Shown piece by piece: positions 37,975 through 50,600 of a stretch of DNA of 64,000 nt. Source of the DNA: Cryptomeria japonica. Lineage: Eukaryota > Streptophyta > Pinopsida > Cupressales > Cupressaceae. The stretch covers positions 161,284,089 through 161,348,088 of the forward strand of contig NC_081411.1 in assembly GCF_030272615.1 (NCBI RefSeq). Reading direction: 5' to 3'. Within the stretch, counting starts at the first letter, position 1. Each line of letters opens with the position of its first letter. The notes below the pieces were generated by a model. The model made no database searches. It was not told the origin of the DNA and saw nothing but the letters and a program-made list of their open reading frames with translations. Made by a program: the position numbers and the translations under genes.

Positions 37975-38670
37975 CTCTCAGTTTTGGTCATCTACTCTTT
38001 CTGAATAGCAATTTCCTCATTGAATCTTTTGAGGCCCTTGACACTATTATACATGGCTTCCTTGCTAACCTCCACCAAACCCTTAATTTTACTTTTCAAC
38101 TCCAGTATTTCATTTTCCAGTCTGTCGATTTTAGCCTCATGTTCAGTATTCATAACCTTTATATCTTTCATAATTTCTTGGGACATTTTCAGGAGTTTGT
38201 CAGTCTTATCTAGAGAGGGATTCTCAGTGAAGGTGTCAATGAAATCCTTAATCCCTTATTTTAGGAAATTAATTTCCCCAAAAACCCATCAGAAGCACTT
38301 CTCCTGATTCATCAACAAATTCCCCAAGAGCTTATCAACATCCATTTCATCATCTTTAGTCTCATTGGGGTCCACATTGAGGGGGATGTCAAGTTTAATT
38401 TCATTATCCTCCTTGTCAGGGATCTCCACTTTTTTCCAATCTTCTATTTTTTCAGATTTTTCGGGCCCAAGATGTGGGGCTATGAAACAGGGGATTTCTT
38501 TTCTTTTTTGCAACCCATCTAGGTGGGTTTTTTCTACTTCTACTAATACCAGGAGTGGTCTTCTCTAGGGGACATCCTTTGAGGGTTTATAATCTAAGTC
38601 ATCTGACACATGGACATCATTCTAGTCCATAGCTATTCTGCCCTCTACATCATCAAACTCTATATCTGAA
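37975..38670 (-). pseudogene. Acidic coiled-coil protein fragment, probably element-encoded
   Basis: One minus-strand frame runs from about 38670 to 37975 with stops near 38614, 38560 and 38260. It starts with an acidic stretch (EFDDVEGRIAMD, VSDDLDYKPSKDVP), then IEDWKKVEIPDKEDNEIK and DDEMDVDKLLGNLLM, and ends in a heptad coiled coil (HEAKIDRLENEILELKSKIK). No enzyme motif. The style matches the C-terminal half of the 44-47.6 kb reading frame, so I suspect a third member of that element type. Function unknown. Confidence 0.55.
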
Positions 38671-38689
38671 ACATTGTGCACCTCCTGGT

Positions 38690-39250
38690 TGGATAAAGAA
38701 AAGAGTTTTTTAGTGGCGAATCTTCACCAATTGGCAAATTCCGCATTTTTTTTGTATTTTTTTTAGGAAATGGCGAATAGTCGGGCAACATCGTGGTCAA
38801 ATCGCCCAGAATTTTGGGGTTAACAGTACATTGTATCCTGACTTTGCCATTGACCACACACCGTTCGATGTGCATGCCCATAATATTCGCCTGGAATCAC
38901 TCAGACATGGGTATTAGATCACCTTCATTATTCGCCAGCAATAGTAAAACAACCACATACCGAGGACCTAATTTGCCAATGGTAAATTAAATGTTCATTG
39001 CACGCGTTGGCCAAATTCACCAATATCAATTAAAACATTATAAGCATTTGAGGACCAATTTTGCCTCGCTTAAATTAAATGTTCATTGCATGCTCGTGTA
39101 ATTCACCAAAAATGCAATTAAATTAAATGTTCATTGGCAATTGCGACGCCCGCGCAATTTTCAAAAAATGCAATCATGGATTGTTATAAATACACTCTTT
39201 CTTACAATTTGTTCGTGTTTGATTAGTAAATTTGGGAGCTGTCGAGTCTC
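38690..39250. repeat. Region of scattered TTCGCCA/TTTGCCAA motifs
   Basis: The motifs gccaattggc, aattcgcc, aattcacc and aaatgttcattg(c/g) recur many times, with aaattaaatgttcattg seen at about 38985, 39065 and 39125. It lies on the 5' side of the minus-strand coiled-coil ORF. Comparable attcgcca motifs occur at 50440-50760 next to the other minus-strand ORF. It may be LTR-like, but no paired copy was established. Confidence 0.35.
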
Positions 39251-39452
39251 GATTCGCATTCCGCAAATTGAGTTGGAAAGTCAAAGTTCATTGTAGGGTG
39301 GAGGGCCAGAGTTACAATCCTGCAACACAGACCTAGGCATTCCTGATTCCTGATTCAGAGAATTGAGAAGGCATAAAGGTGAGTAATTATTTCTTCATAC
39401 TTGATAGTATTAGTTTTAACTTTTAATTCATAGTGAGAGGTCAAGACTCAAG

Positions 39453-42265
39453 ATGTCATAGTCAGACATGGGTGAGACTCCTTAGGGTGGTGAAGGGATT
39501 GAGATGTCACACAAGGGTGAGACCGAGACTCCTCAGGGTGGTGAAGGAACTGGGATGTTAGACAAGGGTAAGACTCCTTAGGGCGGTGAAACTGAAGGGA
39601 TTGGGAGGCCATCAAAATGCCCAAAAATTAAACTTAAAGATACTACCATAAAGTCTTTCTTTGGAATTGGCAAAGTTTTTGGTCCATCAACTTCTACAGT
39701 TGTAGAAGCCATCCACAGTAGCTCACCACCACCACAAGGTGGGATTGTCATTGAGTTAAATGTATCAAATGAGGATGACAATACCGACATGACAGGAGAT
39801 GTTCTAAGGGATACACACAATGAGATAATTCACTTAGATGCAAATGCTAGTACTGAGGATGATGTTGGTAGGAAGAAAAGAAAAAGGAAAGTAAAACTGG
39901 GGCGAGAGTGGGAGATGACAAGGAGTTTTAAAATTGATTGGGTAGCAAAGTACCCATTCATTGAACCGGTCCCAAACAATGATGAACAACCAACAGAATG
40001 CAGGTGTAAGATTTGTAGTTGGAAAACTAAAAGAGAGAAGAAGATGCAGCAAAAGCTTGACACCATAGAAAAGCATATTGGTAAGGTTTATGAAAAACAG
40101 ATCATAGACGGAAAGGAAACACGAGTAGTAAGATGGAAATCAAAGGAAGAATGTATTCATGTTAAGTATGTCGTGGAATATGAAGAGCATAACCACAAAA
40201 TGACACTGATTGGTAATAGTGGATTTGGAAATACAATCAAGGCTAGGCTTGAACATGCAGTGAAAGATGCAAACTTGGCAAAGACTGTTCAGATGAGTGT
40301 TATTTTTCATATTCTGTCAAGAGGGTGTCCTATGAAAGATTTCCTATAATTTAGTAATTTATTATCTTTTTTGAATGTTCCTCACTATCCTATGTCACAT
40401 TGGTCAATAAACGCTGGATGGGAAATGGAAAACTATCTCGCTGAGGTGGAAAAGCAAAATTTACAAGAGAGTGTAAAAGAGTCAAATTTCATTTCATTAT
40501 CCATAGATGAAGTTACTGTGATAGATAACACTACTTGGGTTTGTATGCATGTGTATACCATAAAAGAACACGTTCGTCGAGCTCATCTACTCTATGTTCG
40601 TAAAATGAGGGGCAATTCAATAGTAGAAAAATTATATTTGGAAGTTAAGAAAGCTTTGAATGAAATTGCTGGTATAGATGACTTGACAATTGCCAAGAAG
40701 TTGGTGTGTGTTGGAGCTGATGGAGTTGCAGTAATGCAAGGTCAAAGGACTGGTCTTTGCATAAGATTACAAACTAGTATTGCACCATACATGGTTGGCA
40801 TTCACTGCATGGCCCATTGAATGAATTTAGCATATAGAATTGTAAGCAATTTCCCTACAGTGTCAAAAGTTGAAGTTTTGGTCCATGAGCTCCACTCATA
40901 CTTTTGCCGAAGTCCTAAACGTTTTGCAGAATTTTAGATTTTTGCTGAGGGAGTAACAAGAGGAAACAATCTTCTCAAGGATGTTGAGACCAGATGGATC
41001 TTCTTGCATGGACCAACGGAATGAGTTCTAATAGAATATCGATCCTTGATTAGACTAATGTATGAGCAACGCCTCACAGTAGACAAAGCTCCTGATCTCT
41101 TACATAAGTTAAGTGATATAGAGACTTTGTTAACTTTAGCTAGTCTTCTCCCCATGCTAGATTCAATGAACAACTTGTTAAGAAAGCCCAAGACAAAACT
41201 ATGTATATCAATGAGTATAGCACTCTACATAAAATGACATGCTTGAGCTTGGATGGTCTATATTCAGATCTAACAAGGCGAAGCCCAAACTTTTTTAGGT
41301 GGCAGATAATTACAGATTTGAATCATGCTGAAATGTTTTTACATTTCAATACAAAAAATGAGTTATGTGTCTTTGTAAAAGGATTTCAGATACCAATGCA
41401 CCAATCTAAGACGGGCAAGTGAGGCAGAGCACTACCAGTTAAAAAGGAAGATTTTGACAGGATTGTTAAATCTATTAGTGATAATTTGAAGTCTATTGCA
41501 TATAAACTTTCAACTGAGATTCGTGAAAGATTCCCTTGAGAAGAAATACTTGAAGCCATGGGTTGTGTGTATCCTCAATTTTGGCATTCAATTGGAAATA
41601 ATCCAAATGATGCAAAGATGTTTCATAAAAAACTAGAGGAATTGATATTGACATTTTCAAAAGATGCATATTGCAATGGACAACCAATAGAAGGAATTTT
41701 AAATTCAGATCATCTTAGAAAACAATTTAAATAGTTTGCATTGCTTATAAAACAACAATTGGTTAACTTGGAGAATCCATTTAAACCTGGATCAATCACA
41801 AGGCTTTGGAAAATGATAGATCAAAGTGAAGCATTGCGTATTGCAATACTAGAATATTTGAAACTTGCTGACTTGTGTCAAACAATGATATTGGGGTCGA
41901 TGGAAGATGACAAAGTTTTCAGTGCATTAGGGCTTTTGAAATCAAATATCAGAAACAAATTAGACAAAAATTTGGAAACTTGCTTGAGGTTGTTTGTAAC
42001 TTAGTATAATGTTAGAGATTTTCCATATGATAGGGCACTGGCAATCTGGAATTCCATTCGTGAAAGATGAGGGTTGTGCAACACTTTAAAAGCTGGTGGT
42101 GCTACTACTAGTGCTAGTGCTAAGACAACTGATGGAACACAGACTCAGAGTCAGCATGAAGATGCAGAAATTTTTGAATACCTAACTCAGAATGAAGATG
42201 AACCTATTAGTACTAGTCAGTTTCTGGATCTTGAGTCCATTTGGGATATAGAAGCCTTAGACTGA
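39453..42265 (+). pseudogene. hAT-superfamily transposase, nearly full length, many stops
   Basis: About 935 codons from the ATG at 39453. The N-terminus has three imperfect 48-bp repeats (GETP.GGEG) and SFFGIGKVFGPSTS. Next come a basic patch (GRKKRKRKVKLGREW) and a BED-like zinc-binding area (CRCKICSWKTKREKKMQ). The RNase H-like core has FISLSIDEVTVIDNTTWVC (first Asp), VCVGADGVAVMQGQRTGL, and HCMAH-stop-MNLAYRIV. The C-terminal hAT dimerisation segment reads VFSALGLLKSNIRNKLDK, then LETCLRLFVT, then DFPYDRALAIWNS. The style is that of ZNF862/C17orf113-like hAT proteins. Breaks: about a dozen in-frame stops (39459, 39483, 40348, 40818, 40936, 41023, 41420, 41538, 41732, 42002, 42068 among them) and one frameshift near 41190. 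Terminal inverted repeats were not identified. Confidence 0.88.
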
Positions 42266-42640
42266 GTCATTGAAGTGAATTAGCAATCAGTTTATAGGTA
42301 TTTATAATTATACTACAGTTCTTGAGTCATATTACAATTTCAATTTGCAAAATTGCAATACTATAGTTGTCATTGATGATTTTTGATATTGTATTCCTTA
42401 AAATTTGTCAATCAAAATAGATACTTATTTCATATTTTTAATTGTGAATTTGAATTATTAGTAAACAATTGAATTATTAGTAAATTGGTATTTGGTTCCA
42501 CATTATGTTGAACATGAAATGCAACAATTTGTGTCATAAGATCCATAAAATTATTCATATTGCATAACTATTAGAACCTTTCTACTGTTCTACAATAAAT
42601 GCTTAACATGATGTTCATGGCGATTAGGGTTTTGTGTTTG
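42266..42640. other. Spacer between hAT gene and LTR-like repeat
   Basis: AT-rich, with a short local echo (gaattattagtaaa twice near 42440-42485). The 3' end of the hAT element should lie here but was not pinned down. Confidence 0.4.
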
Positions 42641-44040
42641 TTTTTTGTCTTAGTTGGCTAGTAAACCGAAGTTGTCGTGCGTTGAAAATTTGAGTTGTTC
42701 TCTCTTTATTTGTCCATGTCAACGTCAAGTGTGGTCAAACGGTTGGTCAGACATTGAGACAATGAGACATGTTTAATGTTTCATCTCTAACTCGCAGATA
42801 AATTTCATGTTTAACAATTTAAGTGGCAAGTTAGCAAGTGTTGGTTTGGGTTTAAATCGTGAGGTCTCTAGTTTTTTGAGTGTTAGCATTTTATGTTAGG
42901 GAGCCAAAGATTCCTAATGAAATTGCTTTGGTCATGAGGTCTCAAATTGGTTTGATGTCATGCATTATAGCCGCGAGAGTTAGCGAGTAAGTACTAAGGC
43001 ATTAATGGTCTGTGTGCCACTACTCGCACCTGTTTATGACGGTAATTAACATAAAACATTGATTTTTGCTAGTACTCATTGGTTCGATGTAGTCAAGAGA
43101 TAAAAAGTTTTGAGATTTTATGGTTATCGCTAGCTCGTAGGTCCTTTATCATCAAGTGAGTTTAAGTCGCGAGCTTGCAAGTACTAGGAGATTTTAGTTG
43201 TTGCTACCTTGCAAGATGTTTTGCACTTGACCATTTTATGTTGCGAGGTTGCAACTGGGTGTGATTTTATGTTATCGCAAGGTCGTGAGGTGTTCGTGGT
43301 TAAGTCATTTTAATTTGCAATCATGCGATGTGGTTGGTATCGTAGCTTAGTTGGTTTTGTCGCTTGTTCGCAGGTTTTGAAGTTGTTTAGCATTTTAAGT
43401 TGTGATTTGGTGACAGGTAAGTTTTGGTTTGATTTTGTGGTCATTGCATGCTCGCGGGTTTGTAAGTCTTAAGTCAAAAAGTGTTGCGAGCATGCAACGG
43501 CGGTTAAGTGTCTTGTTGTCACAGGATCGCAAGGGTTTAAGTCAAGTTAAGTTTCAAGTTGTGAGCTTGCGATGAAATAAGTTGTTTTGTTAGATTTTCA
43601 GTGGTCGCTAGCTTGCAGCTAAAGAAAGAATATTACAAATGTTTTTGCGAGGTTGCGACTAAAGGGCTTGATGAAGATCAATGGGTGTCACTCACTCGCG
43701 ACATTCTTTGAGGATTCATAAAAGGGGTTGTGAGCTTGCGATTAAGAGGATTTGGTATCATTGTCGCTAACTCGCTAACACGTGGACTTGTTTGCCGGGT
43801 TCTGTAAAAGTTTTGAATGGCAATTGCCAATCAAATAGAAGGGCATGAATTCAAATTTTGCTTGAGTACTTCAGCTTTCAATTAATGCCATAGTAACTAG
43901 TTCATGCAAGTGTGGCAATTAATGAGACTTGAGAGAAGTGACAGTGCCCAAATACCATAAATTGCATGATCGAGCTGAGATTTTGTATAATTGCATTAAT
44001 GCATTCTATCTTTGAGGTAATCTAGTGAATTAAGCTCTGC
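42640..44040 (+). repeat. Left LTR-like repeat
   Basis: It contains ttggtttgggttta, gaggtctctag and catgcattatagc..gag.gttagcgagtaa, which pair with the right copy. Much of it is a degenerate array of short g-cgag-cttgcga motifs and their reverse complements, giving a quasi-palindromic texture. Confidence 0.55.
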
Positions 44041-44117
44041 AACAACGTTGGAGAATTTAGAGTGTTGGGTGTGGGAAAATTTCAGAAAATTGGTTAAGTT
44101 TTTCTCCTGTAGCTAAA

Positions 44118-47100
44118 GTGAGCAAGGCGACGAGTGGAACTGGAGGTTCCAAGCCCAAGCCCAAGGCCACAAAAAGTGAAGGACCTGGGGGTTCCAAGTC
44201 CAAGGCTAGTGCCACTGAGGAAAAAATGGTTAAGAAATACAAAGAAGATTTTGTAGATTTGCTGCCAAGGACTTCCGTTGCTTTGAATACAAATGATTTG
44301 GCATGGAAAGATTTATGGAGCCAATGCAGAAACCCTACCATGCTTAATATGACTGGTTTTGCTCTGTTTCATTATTTCTAGAATAATAGGGTTAAGGATG
44401 TCCCGATGTCAAACCCTTGGGATTTAAATATGGCAAAGTTAATTGTCCCAGATGTGTATGTTGATGTGGATTTGATCAAAGAGTTGGCCAAACTCTATTG
44501 CCCAGTATCTAGGGTAATCAGAAGAAAGAACCAGTCTACCCTAGTTTCAATTAATAGAGCTAGCTTTGTTGAAGCTTTCCAGATTACTGGTGTTGCATGT
44601 ACAAATATAGATTTGGAGTGGATTGCAGAGGATTATGACAAATACAAAGGCGTTATCAAGAAGCATGTAATGCCCGGATACATGCCTAAAGTGAATAGGA
44701 AACCAGTTATAATTCCAGATAGTATCAAACCACCATTTGACATCACACCTTTCCACCATTATATGCATTGTACAATCTATGGATTATGTAGAGTGTTGGG
44801 TTTTGATGGAGATTCAACAATGACAGCTGAATTATTGATGATGGCTATGGACATTCAACACCGAGATGTTAACAAAGATTACGATTATGTGGGCTATGTG
44901 GTTGAACACATTCATAATGCTTTAGTTGAAATTCAGTGTGGTGCACCCAACCCTACATTCAAGCATTATTCATTGCTGATGCATTTAATCTTGTTCTATA
45001 ATTTTGAGTTCATGTATAAAGAATTGGAGCTTTTCAAAGAAGAATTGGGTGTCTTAATGCCAATACAAAGAGGGACCCAGGTTTGGGATAGTAGTTCTCC
45101 CCATTCTTCTTTCCTTTTCTTTGAAAACTGGATTGTTTTGCCAATTATGGAAATGATAGGAATAAATAGGGAACGATTGTCAATTAATGTTAGGAGAGTT
45201 TTGAGACCTTACCAGTATGTTCCAAACTAGTCTATTTCACATAACTAGGGGGACTTTTATTTTTTTGATAACTTTACTATGATCAAAGTCTATGGGTGTC
45301 CTCATTCTCCCCATATTTTACCAAAATTTGTTCCAATTAGGATTGCTTTTATGGAGTTTATTTGGCAATTGACCCTAGTTGAAAAAGAATACCTTGACAA
45401 ACACAAGAAAGGTTCTCTTCTTCCCAGGCTTTGGGTTGTGTCTGATTTTACCATTGGTAGGAGTTCCTTTAATGAAGTAAACAAATTCCTTAAACAATAT
45501 AGGTTGGTTAATGCCGTGTCTAGACTCTATGATCCTGAATAATTTATTAAATGTGCATTGCCAAAAATGACACCTTGGGCCACAATAAAGGACCATGAAC
45601 CATTGGATGATGAAGATGTGGTTAGAAATTTGCTGAGAAAAGAGGAAGTACAAGAAAGGAGAAGAAAATGGAAAAATTTGATGAGAGTTGAAGCAGAATT
45701 GAAGGTTGTTGACCCTAGTTTATCAGGTTTTTGCCCTAATAACCCGTACCTAGAGAGGATTAACAAAATACTGAGCTTATATGAAACTCTGATGGAACAA
45801 ATGCCTCAAATTCTAGAAGTGGCTGTTCAGCAGCAAGACCCCCAAGATGGACATTATTCACATGGCAAGAGGCCACTTAGTGTGTTTGCTAATGATGTAG
45901 AGAGTGGGGATGAAGTTCAATCTACCCGAGTGCTAGCTGCAAAGGAACAAAAAACCAAAGAGGTCGGTACAATTGTGAGGAGAGACCCTGCTAGAGCAAT
46001 TGTTATAGAACAAGGACACTACTTTCATCAAATAAGGACACATCTCAGAGAAGCAGGGCAGAATGAAGAACATGGAGAAACAAACGAAGCCCTTGCTCAA
46101 GGCTTTGATGAACGTGTGATGTTGTGAAATGAGTTCATGAAAGATGATGACTTTATTAAGTCAGATGAATTTAAAAGTTTTTTGACAAGATTGAAACAAA
46201 ATCAATTCAGATAAAATCTTATCATAGAGGAAGCAAATGTAGAAAAGAAAGAGGAGATCATCAAGGCATTGTAGGAATATGATCCTGACAGGGAGCAAAT
46301 ATCTGTGGAATAGGCAAGCCAATTGATTAAGAGTACTGGTATGATTATGATGCCTGACTGGGATATCCAGTCTATTTTTATTATTGATCAGATTAGGAAG
46401 CAAGAGGACCCAATGTTTAAAACGGAATTTGAAATTGGAGATGTAATAAGAGGATCAAGATTTAATCCTAAGTCAAAGACACTTGTTGCTTGGTCTTTGG
46501 CCCCTTCCACTCAAAAGCCCCACCTTCTAAATATCCAAGTAGAAAAGAAAGCTGACAAAATGATTTGGAACTTGCAGAACACAACTGACATGGAGATTGC
46601 CTCATTTTTTACTCAAGTTTTTTTCATGAATTTATCAAAAATAGAGGATTTGTCAAGAAGATACACAGAAACATATACCCAATTGATTGCATTATCTAAA
46701 AAATATGAAGAGACACTGATGAAGAAGGGTGCTTTGGAGGAAGAGTTAGTGGAGTTGAAAGAAAAAACTACAAATGAGCCCCATCCAATATAGATTACAG
46801 AACAAGTACAAGAAATACTAGTTGATGTGACAGCAAAAATGGAGGAATACATAGAGAAAATTGAAAAGCTTGAAAAGGAACAAAATGTCAAGGCTATCTC
46901 TGTTGTGTCAGGAATTCTAAAACACAAGATTAATGTATTGAAAGGAAAATTGATGGTAGTGCATGATTTACACATTTCTTTGAAAGAGGCAAGTAAAACA
47001 TCCTCTGAGGCTGTCACTTTTCTTGGACCTTTGTTCAATGTTTGGTCAGGAAGAAGAAGATTAATCGATAAGCTAGATACTACAATGATGTATAGTGATG

Positions 47101-47575
47101 AGTTCCCTCCCAAGATCAATGACACTAAAGACAAGGTGGAGGTAATGAATGTAGCTTATGCATTTTTCACAGGGAAGGATGTGCTTATAAAATAAAAATT
47201 GCAGACATTTGGGGAAGGTTATAGTAATTGGTGCCTTCAATTTATGGTAGTAATGGAGATTTGAAATCAGTTTCTGATTGGACCAGCGAATTTGATTTGA
47301 TTCTGGAGAAAGAAGAAATAATCAAGCATATAGATGAACATGTTGATACTTATTTCCTTAACAGTATGCTTGATTCATTGTTCAAGGTTGAGGTTGACCA
47401 TGCAAAGTTTATTATTGAGGCTAGGGCAGTTACAGATGCCAGATGGATAGATTCAGTTGCAAAGTTGGAAGAGGTAAAGGCATTTAGTTGGCCAACAGAC
47501 AAAGAGGTGGATAGGTGGCAAGCCATGCTAAAGCAAAAGAAGAAATGTCAAGTTGCTACCCAAGATTCCTCATAG
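44118..47575 (+). pseudogene. Unrecognised 1,150-codon element protein, C-terminal coiled coil
   Basis: A single frame from 44118 to about 47225, then shifted to the frame that ends at 47575. Breaks: stops at about 44379, 45228, 45540, 46125, 46212, 46272, 46311, 46791 and 47193. The N-terminus is a Gly/Ser/Lys-rich linker (SGTGGSKPKPKATK), and its first codon is GTG where ATG would be expected. Then comes a compact globular part with NPWDLNMAKLIVPDVYVDVD, SINRASFVEAFQITGV, FHHYMHCTIYGLCRVLGF, and FKHYSLLMHLILFYNFEFM. Later come charged segments and a coiled coil (EETLMKKGALEEELVELKEK; MEEYIEKIEKLEKEQ). I do not recognise the fold. It recalls plant element gag-like or mobile-domain proteins in layout only. 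Because the frame survives despite so many stops, it was selected until recently or has decayed almost only by point changes. Confidence 0.7.
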
Positions 47576-49690
47576 TAATTCTAAGCTTGTTGAATCCTCA
47601 TCTTATAAAAGGATTCCAAGATTAATTTGAGAGGGATGACCACTTTTTCTTTTTGATCGGTAGGGAGGGATGGCCAGTTGGCCACTTTCATTGATGTTGA
47701 AAACTCTTCTATAGTTATAATAGCTCCACTATTCAAGAATTTGATAAGTACATAGCTGAATTGCATTGTGAATTTATTTTCTGATATCATTATGAATATA
47801 ATAATAATATCATTTGCAGTTTGATATTTTCACATAATTGTCTTTGTGTTGAATTTATGTTTTCACTATGAATTGAATGGTCAAGGGTTTTTCAGTTTAC
47901 ATATGAATTTGGGTTGTGTGTGTAATGGTATTATTCATAATTTCATTCCTATTTATCTACAAATGAATCTTATTGAAGTTTATTATCAGGTTGTCTTTGA
48001 ATTGTAAGTGACTCTATGCCCTAGGGCTAGGATAAGGCACCGGTCTATTATCTTGATGTTGACTTGGTGAAGTGACCTTCCAATTATAATAGTTGATTCA
48101 TTGTGGGTGAATATGTTTTCTTGTTTGCCTTTGATTATGAAATTGTCATTTTTCTATAACATCTATCATGGAATTGGATCCTCAAAAGATATTCCATTTA
48201 ATTGAGTTGCATGCATGTTTTACTAATTATGTTGTATTCCTATTCATTGTGTTGTTTGATACTTTCATTCTTAATACTCTTATGATTTATATGCTATGGA
48301 TGTTTATGTAATATATATGGAGGTGTTCTATGACTATCATGTACACAATACATGTTTTCTCTCCTCCATAAAGTTGGCATTTACTCATACCTATAATCTG
48401 CCCACCAATTTCAATGAGGTGAATCCTAAATATGACTCCAGACTAGCATAAATTTTGCATTCCTGGGCATAATAGAAAGCATTAAATGAAAAAGTACATA
48501 CACCATAACAATGCAACAAATGAAAAAAGTTAAAACTCATGATTCTGATCATTTGAAAGAGATACAATTATACACAAAATAAATTTATATATAGATCCTT
48601 CAAGAACCTGCACAAAGCTTGACACTAAATGCTTTTCATTTGCTCTGTAAATGACTATACAACTTGCTCCCTTCACCTAGAGTCTAAAATCACTACTGGA
48701 AACAGAAAAGGAACTCCAATGACTATACAACTTGCAAAACTACTTGAGCCATGCCATTATCACCCTAATGCCTTCAGATGGAATGTGAGATGTTACATTC
48801 TATCCAACAGATCATTTCCAAATAGAGGAGGAATCCTTCATTCCCAGGAATAGAGAAAATGGAAAGAGGAGCTCGAGCCTTCATGCCCACGATCAGGGAA
48901 AGTGGAAACAGGGGCTTTACGGTAAATGTAATATATTGGAGAGGGGTTGCAACTTCCCTGTCATCACAAAGATGACTGGCTGCCACTCCCCATGCAAACA
49001 AATCCTTCTTTCATTCCTCTGCGGTATCCTTCTTCAAACCCCTTGCCATCCTATGGCAGAGTAGAAGCAGAGGATGTGCCATGCTTGGCCTTTCTTGACA
49101 AGAAAAGGCTTTCACACCCCCTCTGACAATCCTTCTCAATTTCACAACTCCTCTGACAATAAACAAACTCACACAAAAGAAAACAAAAAAACACCCATCC
49201 AGTATCACAGAGCACACAAAAACTCCATGCACGATCCTGCTGAAACATCATCTTCGTTTCTGAGGAGAAAACCACTCTCAGAAAATGAAAAAGGTTTCTT
49301 TTCTCTTCTACCAATTAAGTCACCACTCCATTGTATTTATAACATTTTCACACTTCATTTGGTGATGCTCATTCACGTGAAAAATCACCATTTTGGTGTT
49401 TTTCAACATGACTGTAGACTCTAGAAGTCATGCCTATCAAATCCATTGCATCCTGCTAAGGCTTATCTATTGTCAACAATTTTGTTCTGGTTTTATTCCT
49501 CCTTGATTGGACAAATTTTTCTTCAGAATCCCTGACAACAAGCAACCTAAGCTCTTATTTTTCAGAGAAATCCGTGATCTCCCATCTCTAACTTAGAAGC
49601 TATCCAATCCGTTTATGCCTCTGGAACCATTGTCTTTGCTTGTCTAATCAACCTCGACTCAGGAGAAACCTTCAAACTAGTCCCTTAAGA
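47576..49690. other. Spacer between element ORF and right repeat
   Basis: 47.6-48.35 kb is AT-rich without genes. 48.6-49.4 kb has a more balanced composition. On the minus strand a TATA-like ttataaatacaatgg at about 49326-49340 is followed by 300 bp open for translation (49314-49051), which could be a promoter or an inserted solo LTR. gactatacaacttgc is repeated at 48651 and 48720. No gene claimed. Confidence 0.35.
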
Positions 49691-49699
49691 ATGAGTTAG

Positions 49700-50390
49700 C
49701 ATCCAAGCCTTAAAAATTTTAGGTTGCAAGCTAGCAACCAGATAGTTTGTGGTTAAGTTTTATGGTTATCGCCAACTCGCGAGGTAAAATGTTTGAAGAT
49801 GTGATCAAGCTGCGAACTGGCGACAAGTTGGTTTGGGTTTACATTGCGAGGTCTCTAGCTTTTTGGGTATTATCATTTTATGCTGCTGAGGTGGAGATTG
49901 TTAGTGAAATTACTTTGGTTGCGAGGTCTCGAGTTGGTCTCATGTCATACATTATAGCTGAGATAGTTAGCGAGTAACTCATTTCATACAATTGTCAGTA
50001 GCTCTCATGTTTGTTTAATGTTAATATTTTTAGGTCACGAGCTAGTGACTAGACAGTTTGTTGTTAAGTTTAATGGTTATCACTAGCTCACGAAGTTAAA
50101 TGTCTAAAGACTTGATCAAGCCGCAAGCTTGCAAGTGAAGTGCTAGCGGTTAAGAGATATAAAATTTTATGTTGGTGAGTATGCAACAAGGGTTAAATTT
50201 ACCACTATCTCCAAGTCGTTGCAGTGACAAGGACTTAACATTTTGTGGTTGAGAATTGGCGAGTGGCAGTTTAGTTTCCCTCAGTCGCTAGATCTTGAGG
50301 TTATGAAGGCTTAGCATTTTCAGCTTGCGCGTTGGAGATAGAGTCGTAAGGGCTTGTTGCTAGGTCATGAGATTTTCTAATGCACAGTCT
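49700..50390 (+). repeat. Right LTR-like repeat with internal tandem
   Basis: Aligns with the left copy. It also contains an internal tandem of about 325 bp: 49721-49830 and 50034-50140 share gca/cgagctag..act/caac, agatagtttgt.gttaagtttaatggttatc and gatcaagc.gc.agctt/ctggc. Frames across it are incidental. Confidence 0.6.
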
Positions 50391-50439
50391 TCCAGGCAGA
50401 GAGTTGACGATTGTGTGCCATGTGTTTTAGTGACTTAAA

Positions 50440-50600
50440 GTTAATATCTTGAAATCGCCAATATTTTTTTTTTATAGTTTGAATATAACTTGAAATCGCC
50501 AATATTTTATTTTTATGGTTTGAAAATAGGTTGAAATCGCCAATATTTTTTTTAATGGTTTGAAAATAGGTTGAAATCACCAATGCAAATATTTTTCTAG
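50440..50600. repeat. Short tandem repeat of about 45 bp, three to four copies
   Basis: The unit is cttgaaatcgccaatatttt followed by tttatggtttgaaaatag, with the last copy diverged. It lies downstream of the minus-strand ORF at 50824-51590. Confidence 0.85.

Larger units (their letters stand above)
42640..50390 (+). mobile_element. LTR-type element without recognisable pol
   Basis: Two diverged direct repeats about 6.95-6.99 kb apart flank one long reading frame (44118-47575). The best-matching parts are 42775-43190 and 49765-50140. Both flanks are full of the same gcgag/tcgctagctcgc vocabulary. I see no protease, integrase, reverse transcriptase or RNase H motif between them. The architecture is that of a non-autonomous LTR retrotransposon that keeps its own conserved protein. 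Exact ends, primer-binding site and target duplications were not resolved by eye. Confidence 0.55.

Noticed and set aside
38020-38568. Plus-strand Ser/Leu-rich frames
   Set aside because: Complement of the acidic coiled-coil frame on the minus strand, which has the better protein character.
49051-49314. Cys-rich 87-codon minus-strand gene
   Set aside because: No family features, and it directly follows a TATA-like box, so it is more consistent with LTR or leader sequence.
50440-50600. CRISPR-like spaced repeats
   Set aside because: The repeats are contiguous degenerate 45-bp tandems without unique spacers, in a eukaryotic context.
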